Part shown: positions 34,472-43,767 of the stretch, in pieces
Layout: each line of letters opens with the position of its first letter
Position numbering within the stretch: position 1 is the first letter of the stretch
DNA from: Akkermansia muciniphila
GTDB lineage: Bacteria > Verrucomicrobiota > Verrucomicrobiia > Verrucomicrobiales > Akkermansiaceae
Assembly (NCBI RefSeq): GCF_900184965.1
Contig: NZ_FXYA01000213.1
Span: 124,001 to 188,000 of the forward strand
DNA: 64,000 bases
Direction of reading: 5' to 3'
Program-made: the position numbers and the translations under genes
Notes under the pieces: generated by a model
Seen by the model: only the letters and a program-made list of their open reading frames with translations
The model's database searches: none
Told to the model about the DNA's origin: nothing

Positions 34472-36859
34472 TCAAAGGAATTTGACCGGCATATAATCCC
34501 CGGTCTGCTGGATGGTGAAGCTGATGCCCAGCCCGAATTCGTTTTTATTCCCGTTCTTGCGGACGAAAGCGCCTACGCCCAAATACCAGGACCCCATATT
34601 GTGGTACACATTATATTCCTGAATGTCCATCTTGCCGTCCAGCAGGGAAAAACGCCACTTGCCGCTGAAAGCCCAGGCTTCCGAAAAACGCTGCAAAATG
34701 CGCAAATCCAGCTGGCTGTTGTCCTCCAGAAGGGAATGCTGGTTCAAATAACGGTGCCCCACTATGAACTCCGTGGAACGCCACGGCATGAAACGCAGGG
34801 AGTTGTTATATTCATGGCAGCCGGAAATCTTGTCCTTCCCCAAAACGGGAGCCTGCATTTCCGACCGGTATTCCATCCAGGGAACGGGATTCCAGCGCAT
34901 GAACGAAAAAAGGTTGGAAAAATCCCGCTGGTTAACGGGATTATACAGATAGGCATCCATGAACACATCCCAGGAAAACCAGCGGTGGGAATTGGCGTCC
35001 CGGCTGGTCATCAGCATATTGCGCAATCCATACCGGAACACGAGCCCCGTGGACAGGGAGTCGATCTCCGTGTACCTGCCTATGCTCAAGGACGGGGGAT
35101 TGGTCGTGGGGGTATCGCCGTCAATCTGGGGATAAAGCTCGCTCAGGCGGTTGGTTTTGACATACGCCAGCGTAAAGTGGGGCTGAACGATATGATTCAT
35201 GCCGTTCAGTCCAAAGGAATCGCTATAGACGGAAGAATAACGGCGGGAGAATTTGAAATCAGCGTCCGCCCCGGCGTAAAAAATTCCCTGATTGAGCGGT
35301 TTGTAGTCCTCCACGCCGTAATATCCCGTATAGCCCCCGCCCATTTTGGGGGTCAGGTTCAGGAACCCCATGATTTTCCTGGAGACGGAAATCTCATGGA
35401 AGGAGTGGAACCTGCTGTAGCTGTCCGTCATCAGCATTCGGGCCCAGTAATCATAGGAAGAAGTTCCGGGATCCATCCCGTCCAGCATGTTCCGGATTTC
35501 CGTCCGCATGAACGGAGGAACGTATTGCTTGAGGAAAGCGAAACTGGTGCGGCTTTCATACATGACGGGGGAACGGAATATGGGAGACTTGATGCGCTCA
35601 TAACTGAACTCCGTCCGCTGATCCGCTATGTAAAAATTATTGGGGACAAAACGCTGCAGCAGGGAAAAATCATTCGTATCGTCCGTGCGGGAAAGAAGCA
35701 CCGTGTTATCCGGAGAAGAATTGCGCTGATAAATTTCCGGATAAAAATCGCGGAGCATGTACTCGTCGCTCAGCATGTTGATGTTGGCCTTCAACTGCCA
35801 GTCCGTACGGAGATTTACCCGGTGGGTCCACATCTGCTGAAGCGCGAACCTCCACCGGTCCGGATCCAGATGCTCGCGGTACTCATCATCACCGGCATTG
35901 ATTTTCACCCCTTTGTCATGGGTTTTGTAAAAGGACAGCCCCGTCATGTCCGGACAATCCTTTTCCAGCAGCACGTCGCGGATGTCCAATCCGTAGGCGA
36001 AGCCGCGCCGGATGCGGTAATCTGCATGCAGGGTTCCCAGATAATCCGCGGAAGGCATGCCGTTGTCCGACCATTTTTTCCCCATCAGGAACCCGTATTC
36101 ATTCAGGAGGTAAGGCCCCCAGATAGAGCGCATGCCGGGAATGGGAAGGTAACCGACTTCCGGATTAAGGGAATGGCTGAGATAGGGGAAATAAAAGAAG
36201 GGAACGCCTCCGTAATAAAGGGTCAGGTTCTTGAAAGAAAACCTGTCTTCCGGATACACGCGTATCCTGTCCGCGGAAATCCAGGTGAGAGGCTCGCTGA
36301 CGTCTTCCGCCGTGACGGAGGCATTGCGGGCTTCCAGGTAAGTGTTGCCGGCGGCATCCTTCCGGGATTCAAACTTTCCGCTGCGCAGAATCAATCCCTC
36401 CATCTTCGCACGGATGGCCTCCGTAAGAAGCACTTCGTTCTCCCAGTCAAACTCCGCGCTGTCGGCGCGCACCAGGCTGTTGGTCCTCGTCCTGCCGTCA
36501 CTCTGGTAAATGGACAGGTTCCCTTTCAGAAACACCTTGCCCTGATCCATATCCGCCTGGGCATAATCCGCAAAAACCTCCACCCCGGTATCCGTAACCA
36601 TGTGGATGCGCGGTCCTTCAAAAATGACCTTCCGGGAATCCTCCACCCTGACGGCTCCGTCATTGGTGATGGAGATATTGGAGGGAATCTGCGGCATGAA
36701 AGCGCCGGAAAACAGATTGCCCGCCATTTTCCCCCCGGCACCTTCCTGCCCGGGTTCAGCGGAAGGGGCGGGCGGCCGCTCCGCAGCCGTCTCTGCAAAC
36801 AGGGAAGCCCCGGCAACCAGAGCCGCTGCACCCCATAGCTTTGCAAGCATCCCAATCAT
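34472..36859 (-). CDS. lptD: LPS-assembly protein LptD (OstA)
   Basis: Outer-membrane translocon that inserts lipopolysaccharide. I take the start at 36859 (MIGMLAKLWG), giving 795 residues with a signal peptide; MLAKLWG at 36850 is an alternative and the frame continues to 36892. The periplasmic OstA-like domain spans about residues 40-200 (beta-taco repeats such as VEVFADYAQADMDQGKVFLKG). A long beta-barrel follows, with aromatic-girdled strands throughout (YFPYLSHSLNPEVGYLPIPG near residue 225). The final residues KFL are close to, but not exactly, the usual terminal Phe. Length is normal. Presence shows a diderm LPS-bearing envelope. Confidence 0.9.
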   Translation of the reverse strand: MIGMLAKLWGAAALVAGASLFAETAAERPPAPSAEPGQEGAGGKMAGNLFSGAFMPQIPSNISITNDGAVRVEDSRKVIFEGPRIHMVTDTGVEVFADYAQADMDQGKVFLKGNLSIYQSDGRTRTNSLVRADSAEFDWENEVLLTEAIRAKMEGLILRSGKFESRKDAAGNTYLEARNASVTAEDVSEPLTWISADRIRVYPEDRFSFKNLTLYYGGVPFFYFPYLSHSLNPEVGYLPIPGMRSIWGPYLLNEYGFLMGKKWSDNGMPSADYLGTLHADYRIRRGFAYGLDIRDVLLEKDCPDMTGLSFYKTHDKGVKINAGDDEYREHLDPDRWRFALQQMWTHRVNLRTDWQLKANINMLSDEYMLRDFYPEIYQRNSSPDNTVLLSRTDDTNDFSLLQRFVPNNFYIADQRTEFSYERIKSPIFRSPVMYESRTSFAFLKQYVPPFMRTEIRNMLDGMDPGTSSYDYWARMLMTDSYSRFHSFHEISVSRKIMGFLNLTPKMGGGYTGYYGVEDYKPLNQGIFYAGADADFKFSRRYSSVYSDSFGLNGMNHIVQPHFTLAYVKTNRLSELYPQIDGDTPTTNPPSLSIGRYTEIDSLSTGLVFRYGLRNMLMTSRDANSHRWFSWDVFMDAYLYNPVNQRDFSNLFSFMRWNPVPWMEYRSEMQAPVLGKDKISGCHEYNNSLRFMPWRSTEFIVGHRYLNQHSLLEDNSQLDLRILQRFSEAWAFSGKWRFSLLDGKMDIQEYNVYHNMGSWYLGVGAFVRKNGNKNEFGLGISFTIQQTGDYMPVKFL

Positions 36860-36937
36860 GACTAGCCCACAGAACACTATGAGAAAGGACAAAAGACAAG
36901 CCTAATGTCACATTTCTCCGCCAGTGGAGCGGAAAAT

Positions 36938-38857
36938 TCACCGGGACAGCATGCCGTTGGCGATGATGCCCCAATCGGCAGAATTGCCGTCTCCGGCGTC
37001 ATCCACGCGGATTTCCAGCTTCCTGCCGCCTTCCACCGCCGCTTTCACGGGAATGGAATCCCCGTCCTTGAGCACAGGGGATTCAATGAGCTTCCTGCCG
37101 TCCAAATACACGCTGAATTTGACGCTGCCGCGGGCCCCGAAAGGCAGCCCCACATCAGCGCGGAACTCCTTCCAGCGCCCGTCCAGGTCATAGGAAAAGA
37201 CAGCCGGGGCATGGGCCAGGATGAAACGTTCCGGCCTTCCGATTGTCCGGAAGAAAGGCACGGGCCCCAAATCCGACGGGAACAGGGCATCCCACAACGG
37301 AACGGCCCAACCCACCTGGGCCGCAGAAGGCTTGCAGTCATTCAGGCTGATGCTGGCGGTTTCCGCGGGAATCTGTGCCGGAGCAACCTCCAGCGCAAGG
37401 TTCTGGCGCTGGAGGGCGCGCTTCCAGACAGGGAGCCACTCCTTCACTTCTGGACGGGAACCATGCCTGCGTTCCACTTCCGCCAGAGCCTTCCGGGCTT
37501 CTTCCATGCGGCCCCGCCTCCACAGATTCTGAACATCTCCAAAATAAACGATCTGGGCCAGCGAAGGGGCTTTGGCCCCCCTGGCATCCATCCACACGGG
37601 CAGAGTAATCATGCTGCGCGTGCTGTCGCAATTCAATACGGCCACCCGCATTTCTATAAAACCGCCCTTATAGCCCGGCCTGCAGATGGTAAGATCAAAC
37701 TCTCCCTTTTCATCCAGAGAAGCGCCCACGGCATTGGAATCATAATCCGACCCTCCGGGCGGATCCAAATGGGCAACGATGCCATAGGCGGGGCGCGTCA
37801 GATGAACCCTCCCTTTCAGGCGCAGTCCGTCCTTGACGGGAATGGCCTCCAGCCGTTCAAAAGACCCCGGGACATACCTGCCCATCATACGCCCGAAGGA
37901 AGCATCTGAGGGAAGCTCCGTCTCCACCCCGTTGAACAGGGGGACACTGGCCAGTTTCAAAGCATCCGTAGGCGCCAGGTAGGAGCCCTTCCCCTCATTG
38001 CGCAGCTCATTACCGTACGTGGAATTGCCGTGTCCCATCAGGGAAGCCCCTGCGTTGGGGTAATTCCATCCGTCCCCCGTGTGGGGAAGGCCGAAGGAGT
38101 GCCCCAATTCATGGGCTGTGCCGCCTATGTAAATGGTGGCGTTCTTCCCCCTGGTCACCTTGAAACGGCCGCCCTGCATCATTTCCGTATCCAGAAAGCT
38201 GGCGGGATCCAGCCCTTCCTGATCGCAGGTCCACCCTGTGCCCTGATGGCTGAAGCCGCCGCCGTAATAAGGCCCTACGCCGTCCGGAAGCTGGCACACG
38301 ATAAGCACATGCTCCTTATCAATATCAATTCCCTTGGAAGCCAGCACCTTCTTGGCGGCCTCCCGGGAAACGGGGCCGGAGCTCTGCACGCTCATCTCGC
38401 TCATGGGTTTATCCACATAGGCGTCATAAATAACCAGCTTGCCCCGTTCATCCAAATCCAGCTGGAATGTGAGCGGAGGGAAACCGTTGGCCTGCATCTG
38501 ATCCGCATAATAAGCCTGGATATTCTTCAGAATATGATCATACCGTTCCCGGTATCCTTCAAGGGCCGGCCTGTCCTTGAACGTTACGTAAACCACGTGC
38601 AATTTTCTGGAAGACTTGGGTTTGCCCCGATGATAGGCGCTCAGCGTCTTCCAGGCGGCGCGGGCGTTGGCGGCATCCCCGGGATTAACCGTCCAGCTGA
38701 CGGGCAGCCGGGTAAACTCCGCCCCCTCCCGGGATGAGGAGGCAGGAACAGGCGCCTTGGAAGCTGACTCCACCTCCGTCCCCATGGACGGGGCATTCCA
38801 AATCCCGGCCCCAAGAACCAGCAACAAGACAGAAAAACGTTTCGACGTAACATTCAT
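36938..38857 (-). CDS. Secreted metzincin metalloprotease with C-terminal NPCBM-type module
   Basis: Exported 639-residue protease. Signal peptide about 1-25. The metzincin zinc site is complete: HELGHSFGLPH, with His249, Glu250, His253 and His259, and a Met-turn in ASLMGHG (Met274). Residues about 340-430 form a strand-rich domain. The last 140 residues (about 490-639) match an NPCBM-type galactose-binding fold: PERFILAHAPAVFSYDL, GSVKFSVYLDGRKL, LEIRVDDAGDGNSADWG. Enzymes with this pairing are known to cut glycoproteins, so a mucin or O-glycoprotein substrate is plausible but unproven. It starts 9 bases after the preceding GH-like gene, and lptD follows 78 bases on. Confidence 0.9.
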   Translation of the reverse strand: MNVTSKRFSVLLLVLGAGIWNAPSMGTEVESASKAPVPASSSREGAEFTRLPVSWTVNPGDAANARAAWKTLSAYHRGKPKSSRKLHVVYVTFKDRPALEGYRERYDHILKNIQAYYADQMQANGFPPLTFQLDLDERGKLVIYDAYVDKPMSEMSVQSSGPVSREAAKKVLASKGIDIDKEHVLIVCQLPDGVGPYYGGGFSHQGTGWTCDQEGLDPASFLDTEMMQGGRFKVTRGKNATIYIGGTAHELGHSFGLPHTGDGWNYPNAGASLMGHGNSTYGNELRNEGKGSYLAPTDALKLASVPLFNGVETELPSDASFGRMMGRYVPGSFERLEAIPVKDGLRLKGRVHLTRPAYGIVAHLDPPGGSDYDSNAVGASLDEKGEFDLTICRPGYKGGFIEMRVAVLNCDSTRSMITLPVWMDARGAKAPSLAQIVYFGDVQNLWRRGRMEEARKALAEVERRHGSRPEVKEWLPVWKRALQRQNLALEVAPAQIPAETASISLNDCKPSAAQVGWAVPLWDALFPSDLGPVPFFRTIGRPERFILAHAPAVFSYDLDGRWKEFRADVGLPFGARGSVKFSVYLDGRKLIESPVLKDGDSIPVKAAVEGGRKLEIRVDDAGDGNSADWGIIANGMLSR

Positions 38858-38866
38858 AAAACGATA

Positions 38867-41017
38867 TCAGGATATACGGGTAAACCGAAGGTGTTTTAAC
38901 ACCATATCATTCACCAGACGATTCATATTTTCGGAAAAGGAATCATACACCACTTCCACACGGCAGGGGCCGGGCGTCATCACCGCTTCCACTGCTGTGG
39001 AATAAATAAAATGCTCCCAGTTTCCGGAACGGGACGTATGGGGGAACGCCAGCGTTCCTGCGCGCCTGCCGTTCAGGTACAGGCTGCGCAGGGCACAGGT
39101 ATTCCCGTCTGAAACATCATAAGTGCCGTTAGCGAAAAAGGCGTCCACCCGGTAAACGCCGGGCTTGTCTATATTGACATTGTAGCAAAGAGCGTCCGGA
39201 GACTCCGTAACGCGGGAAAACCAGACCTCATCCCCGCTCAGGCCGCAGGGGCGCGTCTCCATGCGGGAATCCGAGGAAGGATAATCATTGGGCTCATTAA
39301 GATAAGACTCCCTGCCATCCAGAGCGACCGCCATCACCTGGAAAGACACGTCCCCACGTCCGGGAGCGGGGATATAATGGCAGTACTCCGTCTGGGATAC
39401 GGGGATGCCGTTCCGGTAAACACGGTAATAATCGGCGCCTTTCACAGCCTCCCATGCAATGCCATGGCGCGTCGCCCTCCATGCAGGAGCCTCCAGGCTG
39501 CTGCCCATGCAGGTTAAATTCACCGTCCCTTCCCCGTCCTCTCCGCCGGCCAGCTCCAATTTCACAAGAACGCGGCCCTTCATACCCGGCGAAAGGACGG
39601 GAGAAGCCTCCTGCCCGTTGACCAGGCACCGCGCTATCCGGTGCCCGCTGCCCTGCAGAATCACATCTATCGTCATGCCGCGGTATTCCAGCCCGGACAA
39701 CTCATGAACGCCTTCAAAAGACTTGGGAACGCAAGGGCGGAATTCCAGAGAATCCGGAGACAGGCGGATACCGAACAATCCCTTGTAAAAACAGCCCAGC
39801 ATTCCGGCAATACTCCAGAGCTGGCTGTCGGAACTGAGCAGCAGCCCCTCATCCAGCCCCGTTTCCAGAAGGACATTCTCCTTGTTCGTGCCGCACAGCA
39901 GGGCGGCACGGACCATGCAGGCGACCGCCAGCGCCAGGGCGGATTCATTCTCCACCGCCGCAGCGGCCTGCGCATAATAGCCCTCCAGGAACGGCCACAT
40001 GGCGCGGTTGTGGTAGGCCGGCACGCTATCAGGCATCTGGGGATGAATGCAGGGAATGCCATAAACGCCATGAGGAAGGGAGGCAACCATCCCGGCGGCA
40101 TGGGCCCTCCCGGCCTGCCCCAGAAGAACGCAAAGCAGATTGCCCAGGGAATCCACCTTCTCCGACAGCACGGGGTACCCGCGCCCATACAGGTACTGCC
40201 CGTACAGAACATGTTCCGGAATCCTGAAAAAACGCTCAATGACAGAAGCCAGGGAGGCGCTTTTTTCCTCCCACTCCCGCGCTTTCGCCTCCAGCCCCAG
40301 CTCCCGGAACATCCGGGACAGCACCTTGCGGGCTTCCGCGTGCAGGAGCATGGTGGAAAGGCTGCATGAATCTCCAATATCGGCAGAAGTCATCCACGCA
40401 GGATAGCTCTGCTCCCGCCAATCCAGCACGGACGATTCCCCCTTCATCAGGCCGCCCGTGGCTGTAAGCACCTGTTCATCCCTCACGCACGTCTTTTCCA
40501 TCACCCGGCAGGAAAGGGACAGCCAGTCGGCATCCCCCGTCAGGCAGTAAACTTCCCACGCCGCCATCCCCCATACCACACGGTCGGAAGAAATGGGCCA
40601 GGAGCCGCCCGTTCCGGTATCCTGCTCCACCTCCCCGTTCCGGACCCGCGATTTCAGGCTATTCATACAGGCATGGACATTCCACAACCCCAGTCCCAGA
40701 TGGGTGGCGTAGGAAATATCCCGGGTCCACACGGTTGGCCAGTTGGCCCCCGTCCGGAACGTCCCTTCTTCATTAAGCAGGGCCCCTGCCTCATGCAACG
40801 CCAGGCCGTAAGCCTGATTAAGCACTTCAAAATTTCCACGATAATGCGGAGCACTCCCGGCTTCCGGAAAAATGCGCCACTCGGAATAGCGGCCGTTCTT
40901 CATGGTCTTCACCGGGCCGTCCGGCTGTACCTCCGCCCAATGCGCGGCATCCTGGCGCAAAGAATTTCCGGTCAGCGTAAAGGCCTCTCCCCTGTATAAT
41001 ATGCGATCCTGATCCAT
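38867..41017 (-). CDS. Six-hairpin glycosidase-like protein with C-terminal carbohydrate-binding-type domain
   Basis: Probable glycoside hydrolase, family uncertain (clan with (alpha/alpha)6 barrels, such as GH63- or GH37-like). In 716 residues, about 70-410 form the barrel: WPTVWTRDISYATHLGLG near residue 92, DWREQSYPAWMTSADIGDS near residue 198, and AYHNRAMWPFLEGYYAQAA near residue 328 are the most conserved-looking. About 515-575 looks FN3-like, and about 590-716 CBM-like (GVYRVDAFFANGTYDVSDG). No signal peptide; an in-frame TAG lies two codons before the Met, so none is hidden upstream. A cytosolic enzyme is implied, acting on imported glycans. Joined to the metzincin gene by a 9-base gap. 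Confidence 0.65.
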   Translation of the reverse strand: MDQDRILYRGEAFTLTGNSLRQDAAHWAEVQPDGPVKTMKNGRYSEWRIFPEAGSAPHYRGNFEVLNQAYGLALHEAGALLNEEGTFRTGANWPTVWTRDISYATHLGLGLWNVHACMNSLKSRVRNGEVEQDTGTGGSWPISSDRVVWGMAAWEVYCLTGDADWLSLSCRVMEKTCVRDEQVLTATGGLMKGESSVLDWREQSYPAWMTSADIGDSCSLSTMLLHAEARKVLSRMFRELGLEAKAREWEEKSASLASVIERFFRIPEHVLYGQYLYGRGYPVLSEKVDSLGNLLCVLLGQAGRAHAAGMVASLPHGVYGIPCIHPQMPDSVPAYHNRAMWPFLEGYYAQAAAAVENESALALAVACMVRAALLCGTNKENVLLETGLDEGLLLSSDSQLWSIAGMLGCFYKGLFGIRLSPDSLEFRPCVPKSFEGVHELSGLEYRGMTIDVILQGSGHRIARCLVNGQEASPVLSPGMKGRVLVKLELAGGEDGEGTVNLTCMGSSLEAPAWRATRHGIAWEAVKGADYYRVYRNGIPVSQTEYCHYIPAPGRGDVSFQVMAVALDGRESYLNEPNDYPSSDSRMETRPCGLSGDEVWFSRVTESPDALCYNVNIDKPGVYRVDAFFANGTYDVSDGNTCALRSLYLNGRRAGTLAFPHTSRSGNWEHFIYSTAVEAVMTPGPCRVEVVYDSFSENMNRLVNDMVLKHLRFTRIS

Positions 41018-41106
41018 AAACTAGCGGATGCTGCATCCATTATTTTTTTAACACGGAAGAAAACTTCTGTCCCGCAGAAAATGAGGTTGATGAACTCTTC
41101 AGGCCA

Positions 41107-41141
41107 TAAAAAACCGGGCTTCCCGAAAACGGGAAACCCGG
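41107..41141 (-). terminator. Rho-independent terminator after mdh
   Basis: On the minus strand the stem CCGGGTTTCCCG pairs with CGGGAAGCCCGG (one G-T pair) around a TTTT loop and is followed by seven T. It lies 18 bases past the mdh stop. Confidence 0.92.
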
Positions 41142-41159
41142 CGCAAAAGCAAATCAACA

Positions 41160-42149
41160 TTAATGCTTCAACAAAGAGGAAACGGCGTCACGTTCTTCCT
41201 TCAGTTCATTGACGGTAGCGTCAATTTTTTCACGGGAGAACGCATCAACCGGAAGCCCCTGCACGATTTCCCAGCCGCCATCCTTGGTGGTGCGGACCGG
41301 GAAGGAACAGATAAGACCTTTTTCAATGCCGTAGGAACCGTCGGAACAAACGGCCACGGAATACCAGTCTCCTTCCGGAGTCTGGGTAGCCAGGCTGCGG
41401 ACGGTATCCACGGCGGCGGAAGCGGCGGAAGCGGCGGAAGAAGCTCCGCGCGCCTTGATGATGGCGGCGCCGCGTTGCTGCACGGTGGTAATGAAATCGC
41501 CCTTGAGCCATTCCGTATCCTTGATGACTTCCGTTACGGGCTTGCCGCCAATCTTGGCGTTGGTGAAATCCGGGTACTGGGTGGAGGAGTGGTTGCCCCA
41601 GATGGTCATGTTAGTCACTTCCGTCACATGGACGCCGGCCTTTTCAGCAAGCTGGCTCTTGGCGCGGTTTTCATCCAGGCGGGTCATGGCGAAGAAGCGG
41701 TCGGAGGGAACGCCGCTTGCGTTGTGCATGGCAATAAGGGCATTCGTATTGCAGGGGTTGCCGACAACCAGCACGCGCACATCCTTGGCGGCGCTGCGGG
41801 CAATCGCCTGGCCCTGGCCGATGAACACCTTGCCGTTGATGTCCAGCAAATCCTTGCGTTCCATGCCGGCCTTGCGAGGCACGGAACCTACCAGCAGGCA
41901 CCAGTTGGCCCCGGCGAACGCTTCATCAGGATCGCAGGTCGGAACAATTTCATTAACCAGCGGGAATGCGGCGTCACGCAATTCCATCACCACCCCTTCC
42001 AGGGCATTCATGGCCGGGGGGATTTCCAGCAGGCGCAGGTTGATCGGCTGGTCCGGCCCCAGCATGCTGCCGGAAGCAATACGGAACAGAAGGGAATAGG
42101 CAATTTGGCCGGCGGCTCCTGTAACGGTAACGGTGATAGGTGTTTTCAT
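41160..42149 (-). CDS. mdh: Malate dehydrogenase
   Basis: NAD-dependent malate/oxaloacetate interconversion in the TCA cycle. The 329-residue protein is of the longer MDH-type-2 group, with a Rossmann start [19 protein letters not shown], the substrate loop [15 protein letters not shown] (Arg near 93), [12 protein letters not shown] near residue 130, and the catalytic [15 protein letters not shown] (His near residue 191). Normal length. A repeat of GCC/GCG triplets (Ala-Ser run [13 protein letters not shown] near residue 240) is notable in an otherwise conserved enzyme. Strong terminator after. Confidence 0.97.
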   Translation of the reverse strand: MKTPITVTVTGAAGQIAYSLLFRIASGSMLGPDQPINLRLLEIPPAMNALEGVVMELRDAAFPLVNEIVPTCDPDEAFAGANWCLLVGSVPRKAGMERKDLLDINGKVFIGQGQAIARSAAKDVRVLVVGNPCNTNALIAMHNASGVPSDRFFAMTRLDENRAKSQLAEKAGVHVTEVTNMTIWGNHSSTQYPDFTNAKIGGKPVTEVIKDTEWLKGDFITTVQQRGAAIIKARGASSAASAASAAVDTVRSLATQTPEGDWYSVAVCSDGSYGIEKGLICSFPVRTTKDGGWEIVQGLPVDAFSREKIDATVNELKEERDAVSSLLKH

Positions 42150-42238
42150 AACGTTCGAATTAAAATAAACAGATATTTTCCTGTCTGGTCGCGGTTATAC
42201 CACAAGGAAAGGGGACGCTCAATCAGGAACTTTTTATT

Positions 42239-42266
42239 TTGACAGAAAAAATCCTCTGTCAATAAT
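42239..42266 (+). promoter_or_regulatory. Promoter of ugd with overlapping inverted repeat
   Basis: A consensus -35 TTGACA (42239-42244) and -10 AATAAT (42261-42266) with a 16-base spacer lie 71 bases before the ugd start. The same bases carry a perfect 8-bp inverted repeat, TTGACAGA and TCTGTCAA, with an 8-base gap (42239-42262). A repressor binding there would cover the promoter. Confidence 0.6.
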
Positions 42267-42336
42267 GCTTGAATATTGGTTCAGCCGCCTTTATCTTTCG
42301 GCGCAATCAAGTTTTTATCAATACTTCGCTAACACT

Positions 42337-43659
42337 ATGAATTTAACAATCATCGGCAGCGGCTACGTGGGACTGACTACTGGCACCTGTTTTGCTGAAA
42401 TGGGCCATCACGTCATTTGCGTGGACAATAACGCTGAAAAAATACGCACGCTCCAATCCGGGTCCATCCCCATTTACGAGCCCAAGCTGGAAGAACTCGT
42501 GAAAAAAAACGTGGCCGTCGGACGGCTGGAATTTTCCTCTTCCATTGCGGACTCCATCGCGGAAAGCGAAGTCATCTTCATCGCTGTGCCCACCCCGCCC
42601 AATACGGACGGCTCCGTGGATCTGACCTACATTGAAAAAGTGGCCAGGGAAATCGCCCAGGCGCTCCAGCCTGAAATGGGATACAAAGTCATTGTGGACA
42701 AATCCACCGTACCCGTCAAAACCGGGGAAAAAGTCAGCCAGACCATCAAGCACTATGCGGGGCCGCATGTTCAGTTCGATATCGTCTCCAATCCGGAATT
42801 CCTGCGGGAAGGATGCGCCGTGGACGACCTGCTGCATCCCGACCGCATTGTCATAGGCGCCAACTCGGAACAGGCCATGAACGTCATCAAGCGCGTTTAC
42901 CAGCCCATCCACGCCCCCATTCTGGAAACGGACGTCAACTCTGCGGAACTCATCAAGCACGCGGCCAACTCCTTCCTGGCCCTTAAAATATCCTACATTA
43001 ACGCTGTCGCCAAGGTCTGTGAAAAAACGGGCGCGGACGTGGAACTGGTGGCGGAAGGCATCGGCATGGACAAACGCATCTCACGCCACTTCCTTAACGC
43101 GGGGCTGGGCTACGGAGGCTCCTGCTTTCCGAAAGACGTCAAGGCCTTCATCAACATCAGCCGCACGCTGGGCATTCCCTTCACCCTGCTGGAGGAAGTG
43201 GAACACATCAACGACACCCAGCACATCCATTTCCTGGACAGAATTCGGGACCGCCTGTGGGTTCTGAAGGATAAAAAGATAGCCGTGTGGGGCCTTGCCT
43301 TCAAACAGAACACGGATGATATCCGGGAATCCATCGCCCTGAAACTATGTGAAAAACTCTGCGCGGAAGGAGCCATTGTCACCGCTACGGATCCCAAAGC
43401 CATGCACACGGCGGCCCCCATTCTGAAACCCAGGGGGGTCAAACTGGTGGAAGACATGTACGAATGCGCCCGGGACGCGGAAGTGCTGGTGATCGCCACG
43501 GAATGGAGCGAATACGCGAATGCGGACCTGCAGAAACTCGCCGGCGTCATGCGCAACCGCATCATCTTTGATGGAAGAAACATCCTCTCCCCGGCAAACC
43601 TCCGGGCCGTAGGATTTGAATACCACTCCGTGGGCAGGCCCTCTGTTGAAGAAGCCTGA
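42337..43659 (+). CDS. ugd: UDP-glucose 6-dehydrogenase
   Basis: Oxidises UDP-glucose to UDP-glucuronate with two NAD, feeding surface polysaccharides. The start at 42337 (MNLTIIGSGYVGLTTG) leaves 440 residues. Motifs: Rossmann GSGYVGL, AVPTPPNTDGSVDLTYIEK near residue 83, the catalytic Cys in GYGGSCFPKD near residue 260, and WGLAFKQNTDDIRES near residue 320 (NAD-binding second domain). Length is typical. A promoter with an inverted repeat lies upstream. Codon use matches neighbours. Confidence 0.97.
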   Translation: MNLTIIGSGYVGLTTGTCFAEMGHHVICVDNNAEKIRTLQSGSIPIYEPKLEELVKKNVAVGRLEFSSSIADSIAESEVIFIAVPTPPNTDGSVDLTYIEKVAREIAQALQPEMGYKVIVDKSTVPVKTGEKVSQTIKHYAGPHVQFDIVSNPEFLREGCAVDDLLHPDRIVIGANSEQAMNVIKRVYQPIHAPILETDVNSAELIKHAANSFLALKISYINAVAKVCEKTGADVELVAEGIGMDKRISRHFLNAGLGYGGSCFPKDVKAFINISRTLGIPFTLLEEVEHINDTQHIHFLDRIRDRLWVLKDKKIAVWGLAFKQNTDDIRESIALKLCEKLCAEGAIVTATDPKAMHTAAPILKPRGVKLVEDMYECARDAEVLVIATEWSEYANADLQKLAGVMRNRIIFDGRNILSPANLRAVGFEYHSVGRPSVEEA

Positions 43660-43701
43660 CCGCTCCCGGACACCATTCCGGCCTCAGACCTCCCCATATG
43701 T

Positions 43702-43736
43702 AAAAGGCCTCCGGCGCACTCAACGCGCCGGAGGCC
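43702..43736 (-). terminator. Hairpin between ugd and the outer-membrane barrel gene
   Basis: A 12-bp perfect stem (GGCCTCCGGCGC and its complement) with a 7-base loop ACTCAAC. On the minus strand it is followed by TTTTAC, so it best serves the minus-strand barrel gene; on the plus strand no T run follows, but it may still end ugd transcription. Confidence 0.8.
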
Positions 43737-43767
43737 TCGTCATGTATTCGCTAATCCTGTTGGCCGA

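Noticed and set aside
34268-36838. 856-codon open frame on the plus strand
   Set aside because: It is antisense to lptD, whose barrel and OstA features are clear; high GC at third positions opens the opposite frame.
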